Shown here piece by piece: positions 5,979 through 8,702 of a stretch of DNA of 8,702 nt (within the stretch, counting starts at the first letter, position 1; each line of letters starts with the position of its first letter). The position numbers and the translations under genes are program-made. Source of the stretch: Desulfobacteraceae bacterium (GTDB taxonomy: Bacteria; Desulfobacterota; Desulfobacteria; Desulfobacterales; Desulfosalsimonadaceae). Location of the stretch: contig SLPT01000037.1 of NCBI GenBank assembly GCA_007131845.1, positions 1 to 8,702 of the forward strand, written 5' to 3'. Under the pieces are notes generated by a model. It saw nothing but the letters and a program-made list of their open reading frames with translations. It was not told the origin of the DNA and did no database searches.

Positions 5979-7609
5979 GCGCCGCGGATCCGTATCGGTT
6001 CATCAAAGACGACAAAATCGATATTGCAGAGGTTTTTGCGTCATATAACGATCGGCCTGCCGTCATTCTTCCGACAGGCATTGAATCAAACCAAAAGGTT
6101 TGGACCCGCTACACCTATGGGGATGTTTTTCGTGTCCTGCACGCGCTCGATTGTGCCCTGTGCAGCCGGGGGGTGCGGGCCGGCAGCCGGGTGGCTCTGT
6201 ATGCGGACAATGGCCCGCTTCATTATTTTCTTTTTTTCCTGGCCTGGATCCGTGGCGATCTGTTTATGCCGCTTGACTTTCAATCGCCCGTGGACCGGGT
6301 ACTGTCCCCTGTCGATGCAGGATTCGGCATACCTTCCGGCATGCAAGTCGGGGGAGGTGCCTGCAAGGGTCAAGGTTCGTGCGCGTTTATTCTGCAAAAA
6401 AAGGATCAAGGCACCGATACGAGCGCGCCTGAGGTTTCAGCGGAATCCGCTGATCAGAGCAGGGGGGGGGATCTGGGCCGGGAAACGAAGCGTTTTTTGG
6501 ATGCGGATGACCTTCTTCGGGAGGTTCACGAAATTCATAAAAAGGACGTGTGCAGCCCGGAGCCTTCCCGGTCGGCAATCCGTCCCGTCGCCATGGACCG
6601 GGAATGCTCCCTGGTATTTACATCCGGGTCCACCGGCCAGCCTTTAGGTGTTGTGCATACCGTGGGAAACCACGTATACAGCGCAGCAGGGGTCATATCC
6701 TTCTTTGAGCTCGAACCGGGAAACCGATGGCTGGTGAGCCTGCCGCTCAACCACGTGGGAGGGCTGTCGATTTTCACCCGCATGTTCCTGTCTGGCGGCG
6801 CTGTGGTGTTCCCGGAATCGCGGCGGGTCGTGGAATCGGCGCTTAAAGAAAATTGGGGCGATTGCGTTTCCCTTGTACCGACCCAGTTGATCCGGTTCAT
6901 GGCGTCCGATCAAACTGTAAAGGCCCTTACGTCCATGCGGCTTGTGCTCCTGGGCGGGGCGGCGACCCCGGCATGGGCGATCACGCGCGCACTGGATCTG
7001 GGCATATCGGTTGTTCCCAGCTACGGCTCCTCGGAATCCTGTTCCCTGGTCACGGCTGTTGCACCCGGCTCCCCGCGGGCCGCATACAAAACCGCCGGAA
7101 AGGTGCTTCCTCACAGGGCGCTTTCCACCGATCCGACAGGCAGGATACGCTTATCCGGCGAAACCCGTTTTTCCTGTTATCTGGTCGGAAATCGCCGGAT
7201 CCGGCCGTTCAAGAACGGATGGTTCACCACCTCCGATCTTGGAGCAGAAGATGAAAACGGCAACTGGCATATTCACGGCCGGGCGGATGAAATTTTCATA
7301 TCGGGCGGTGAAAATATCAATCCTTTTGAAATTGAGCAGTCGATCTGCGCCATTGACGGAATCGATACCGCCGTGGTGGTGCCCGCACCCCATGAAGCGT
7401 TCGGGCTCGTGCCGTGGGCTTTTGTTGCCGGCTCTGCCATCCCGGATTCGGATGCCATTAAAACGCAGCTCAAAAAATCGCTGCCCGCTTACAAGATTCC
7501 CAAAACGATCCTTTTCATGGAACCCGGGGAGGCGGCAAAAGGGATCAAGGTCGACCGCGCATACCTCAAACAAAAGGCGGCGGACATGGCCGGGAAGGAC
7601 TTTCGTTGA
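5975..7609 (+). CDS. menE: o-Succinylbenzoate-CoA ligase MenE
   Basis: This ANL-superfamily (acyl-CoA synthetase) enzyme adenylates o-succinylbenzoate and transfers it to CoA. GTG start at 5975, sharing GTGA with the menC stop; 544 residues against about 450-490 in known MenE proteins. Motifs: ATP P-loop SLVFTSGSTGQPLGVVHT (212-229), SLPLNHVGGLSIF (255-267), LVPTQLIRFM (300-309), LVLLGGAATP (323-332), YGSSES (350-355), GWFTTSDLG (415-423), GRADEIFISGGENINPFEIE (435-454) and the C-terminal AYKIPKTI with KGIKVDR (catalytic Lys525), which matches the GGIKISR ending typical of MenE. Two oddities: the P-loop lysine of the usual STGxPK motif is Leu224, and residues about 112-205 form a long, Gly/Ser/charged, low-complexity insertion that includes a run of nine G. 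Cytoplasmic; substrate comes from MenC, product goes to MenB. Confidence 0.95.
   Translation: MSAADPYRFIKDDKIDIAEVFASYNDRPAVILPTGIESNQKVWTRYTYGDVFRVLHALDCALCSRGVRAGSRVALYADNGPLHYFLFFLAWIRGDLFMPLDFQSPVDRVLSPVDAGFGIPSGMQVGGGACKGQGSCAFILQKKDQGTDTSAPEVSAESADQSRGGDLGRETKRFLDADDLLREVHEIHKKDVCSPEPSRSAIRPVAMDRECSLVFTSGSTGQPLGVVHTVGNHVYSAAGVISFFELEPGNRWLVSLPLNHVGGLSIFTRMFLSGGAVVFPESRRVVESALKENWGDCVSLVPTQLIRFMASDQTVKALTSMRLVLLGGAATPAWAITRALDLGISVVPSYGSSESCSLVTAVAPGSPRAAYKTAGKVLPHRALSTDPTGRIRLSGETRFSCYLVGNRRIRPFKNGWFTTSDLGAEDENGNWHIHGRADEIFISGGENINPFEIEQSICAIDGIDTAVVVPAPHEAFGLVPWAFVAGSAIPDSDAIKTQLKKSLPAYKIPKTILFMEPGEAAKGIKVDRAYLKQKAADMAGKDFR
6462..6470 (+). repeat. Mononucleotide run of nine G within menE
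   Basis: The nine G bases cover the codons for Arg163-Gly-Gly-Asp166. They lie in the non-conserved insertion, ahead of the ATP-binding P-loop, so a gain or loss of one base would truncate the enzyme before any catalytic motif. Confidence 0.9.
7594..7599 (+). promoter_or_regulatory. Ribosome binding site for the TTG start of menH
   Basis: GAAGGA lies 6 bases before TTG at 7606, inside the end of menE. No in-frame ATG exists before 7678, which would remove the conserved LHGF strand region, so TTG is the best start. Confidence 0.75.
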
Positions 7610-8409
7610 ATACATGCCTGCATATCCGTTTTTACGGGCGGGATACCGGGGTTCCGCTGGTATTTTTGCACGGGTTCATGGGAAGCGCGGCGTCTTTTGA
7701 GACCCTGGCCGGCCTTCTGCCGGACGCCATCCGGCCCGTGGGGATCGATCTGCCGGGACACGGGCAAAGCCGATTTGACCGTTTGGCTTGTTCCGTAGCC
7801 CCTGGTTCATTCATGGATGTTGCCAGGACGATCTCAGCGGACCTGGAAGCAGCAGGCATCGATCGCTTCTATCTATACGGTTATTCCATGGGCGGCCGGG
7901 TGGCCCAGGCTGTCGCGCTTATCGCACCGGAAAAAATCCGGTGCCTGATGATCGAATCGGCCGGATTCGGAATCGTCTGCCCGAAAGAACGAAATGAGCG
8001 GTATGCGGCAGACCGCCGGCTGCTTGCAGATATTTCCGGTCCAGCGGACTTTGATGCGTTCCTGGATCGCTGGCATGACCTTCCCCTTTTCCGGACACTA
8101 TCTCCTGAACTGAAAGCATCGCTTAAGGCGGCTAAAAAAAACAATGCCGTTTCAGAGCTTGTGTGCGCCCTTGAGCTGCTGAGCGTCGGCAACCAGCCGT
8201 TTTTTCTTCCGGAGCTGGCAGAAGCACCGTTTCCCGTCGCTTTATTCTGCGGGGCCGCGGACGAAAAATACCGAACCATTGCGGAAGACGCCGCAAAAAA
8301 GATTCCCGGTGCGCGCCTGTTTGTCTTTCCGGATGCCTCCCACGACATACATGTTCAATACCCGCGGGCCGTAGCAGAGACGATAATAACGGTATTGACG
8401 GCTCCGTAA
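7606..8409 (+). CDS. menH: SHCHC synthase MenH (alpha/beta hydrolase)
   Basis: This enzyme eliminates pyruvate from SEPHCHC to give SHCHC, the step between MenD and MenC. The 267-residue protein starts at a TTG that overlaps the menE stop (TTGA), with a good ribosome binding site. It has the alpha/beta-hydrolase oxyanion segment LVFLHGFMGSAASF (18-31), GIDLPGHGQS (46-55), nucleophile elbow YGYSMGGRVAQ (91-101) with Ser94, the MenH-like lid piece DRWHDLPLF (154-162), acid Asp219 in FCGAADEKY and catalytic His246 in PDASHDIHV. E. coli MenH (about 252 residues) has the same Ser-Asp-His set. The final codons (Thr-Ala-Pro-stop) come from a degenerate copy of the dispersed element at 8397-8450. A generic hydrolase is the alternative, but the position in the cluster makes MenH very likely. 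Confidence 0.94.
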   Translation: MNTCLHIRFYGRDTGVPLVFLHGFMGSAASFETLAGLLPDAIRPVGIDLPGHGQSRFDRLACSVAPGSFMDVARTISADLEAAGIDRFYLYGYSMGGRVAQAVALIAPEKIRCLMIESAGFGIVCPKERNERYAADRRLLADISGPADFDAFLDRWHDLPLFRTLSPELKASLKAAKKNNAVSELVCALELLSVGNQPFFLPELAEAPFPVALFCGAADEKYRTIAEDAAKKIPGARLFVFPDASHDIHVQYPRAVAETIITVLTAP

Positions 8410-8450
8410 AAAGCCATGGATCAAGGCTTGCCGGGTTTCGAATAATGCAG
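8397..8450. repeat. Degenerate half-copy of the 124-bp palindromic element
   Basis: Aligned without gaps to the reverse complement of 2715-2768, 42 of 54 bases agree by hand count, including GACGGCT, GTAAAAAG, GATCAAGGCTTG and TTTCGAA blocks. Only one arm is present. It overlaps the last 13 bases of menH and supplies its TAA stop (8407-8409). Confidence 0.7.
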
Positions 8451-8454
8451 GAAT

Positions 8455-8558
8455 ATAGGATGTGCTAACGAAGGAAGCGCATCATGAAACGTCATTCTCC
8501 CGTGGGATTTGTTGCCGCGGCGCTTAAACGATGCGCTTCCTTCGTCAGCACATCCTAT
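8455..8558. repeat. Pair of inverted 29-bp repeats (REP/BIME-like), 46-bp spacer
   Basis: The arms at 8455-8483 and 8530-8558 are reverse complements with one mismatch in 29. Each arm is itself a small hairpin: GATGTGCT (8459-8466), a 9-base loop, and AGCGCATC (8476-8483), pairing with one G-U wobble. Two such units facing each other resemble a BIME. It lies between the convergent 3' ends of menH and the minus-strand gene. No T-run follows on either strand, so it is not an evident intrinsic terminator, but it could protect or separate the convergent transcripts. Confidence 0.8.
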
Positions 8559-8579
8559 GGCCCTGAGCGAGACTTTGAG

Positions 8580-8593
8580 CCGGATGCATCCGG
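8580..8593. repeat. Perfect 14-bp palindrome CCGGATGCATCCGG
   Basis: It is fully self-complementary with no separate loop, and lies one base beyond the stop codon of the minus-strand gene. It could be a weak RNA stem or a symmetric protein site; no T-rich tail is seen for the minus-strand transcript. Confidence 0.6.
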
Positions 8594-8594
8594 T

Positions 8595-8702
8595 TTACGG
8601 GAGGGATGTTGATTCCGGTGCCTCGTGGCGGGTACTGGAAAAAAGCACCACATAAAGATACGCGGCGTAAGAGGCGATGGCGGCTATGGCCAATAGGGGA
8701 TA
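8595..8702 (-). CDS. C-terminal 35 residues of a membrane protein, unidentified (5' part outside window)
   Basis: On the minus strand the frame is open from the window edge to a TAA at 8597-8595. It encodes a hydrophobic stretch YPLLAIAAIASYAAYLYVVLF, enough for one membrane helix, followed by a polar tail SSTRHEAPESTSLP. This looks like the last transmembrane segment and cytoplasmic or periplasmic tail of an integral membrane protein. The family cannot be named from this fragment. Its convergent orientation would end the men cluster here. The hydrophobic pattern, Ala/Tyr/Val-rich use and position just before the palindromes support it being real, but the piece is short. Confidence 0.5.
   Translation of the reverse strand, partial: YPLLAIAAIASYAAYLYVVLFSSTRHEAPESTSLP

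Noticed and set aside
8410..8594. Intrinsic terminator for menH
   Set aside because: Several stems exist but none is followed by a T-run on the + strand, so I cannot support a terminator call.
8484..8612. 42-codon open frame starting ATGAAACGT after AAGGA
   Set aside because: The apparent ribosome binding site and part of the coding sequence are the repeat arms, and the frame overlaps the minus-strand gene; the peptide shows no recognisable features.

Overview
The window carries a nearly complete classical (o-succinylbenzoate route) menaquinone biosynthesis cluster, all on the + strand: menF (5' end cut by the window edge), menD, menB, menA, menC, menE and menH. Together these cover chorismate to isochorismate (MenF), SEPHCHC (MenD), SHCHC (MenH), o-succinylbenzoate (MenC), OSB-CoA (MenE), 1,4-dihydroxy-2-naphthoyl-CoA (MenB) and, after thioester cleavage, prenylation to demethylmenaquinone (MenA). 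The DHNA-CoA thioesterase and the final methyltransferase (MenG/UbiE) are not in the window.

Layout. Genes abut or overlap tightly at menF/menD (1 base), menB/menA (about 0-14 bases), menC/menE (GTGA, 4 bases) and menE/menH (TTGA, 4 bases), as in a translationally coupled operon. The tight packing is broken twice. A 297-bp gap between menD and menB is filled with nested inverted repeats. A 67-bp gap between menA and menC holds a short tandem repeat. After menH comes a short convergent intergenic region with a degenerate half-copy of the menD-menB element, a 29-bp inverted repeat pair of REP/BIME type, and a 14-bp palindrome. The last ~108 bp are the hydrophobic C-terminus of a minus-strand membrane protein that runs off the window.

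Organism. The sequence is moderately GC-rich bacterial DNA. A menaquinone pathway in this gene order, together with dispersed palindromes ending in GACGGCTTCGTAAAAAGT, suggests a sulfate-reducing Desulfobacterota (Desulfobacterales-like) chromosome. This is an inference from memory of such repeats, not from a search. MenB is clearly of the Mycobacterium-like 'type II' (bicarbonate-independent) kind, although the genome looks proteobacterial/desulfobacterotal.

What stands out. I see no new biological system; the core is a well-known pathway. The points worth a second look are: the nested repeat island splitting the operon; the half-copy that supplies the menH stop codon; low-complexity insertions in MenD, MenC and MenE, two of which contain long mononucleotide tracts (C8, G9); a 12-bp tandem expansion in menC; the type II MenB; and a MenE lacking the usual P-loop lysine.
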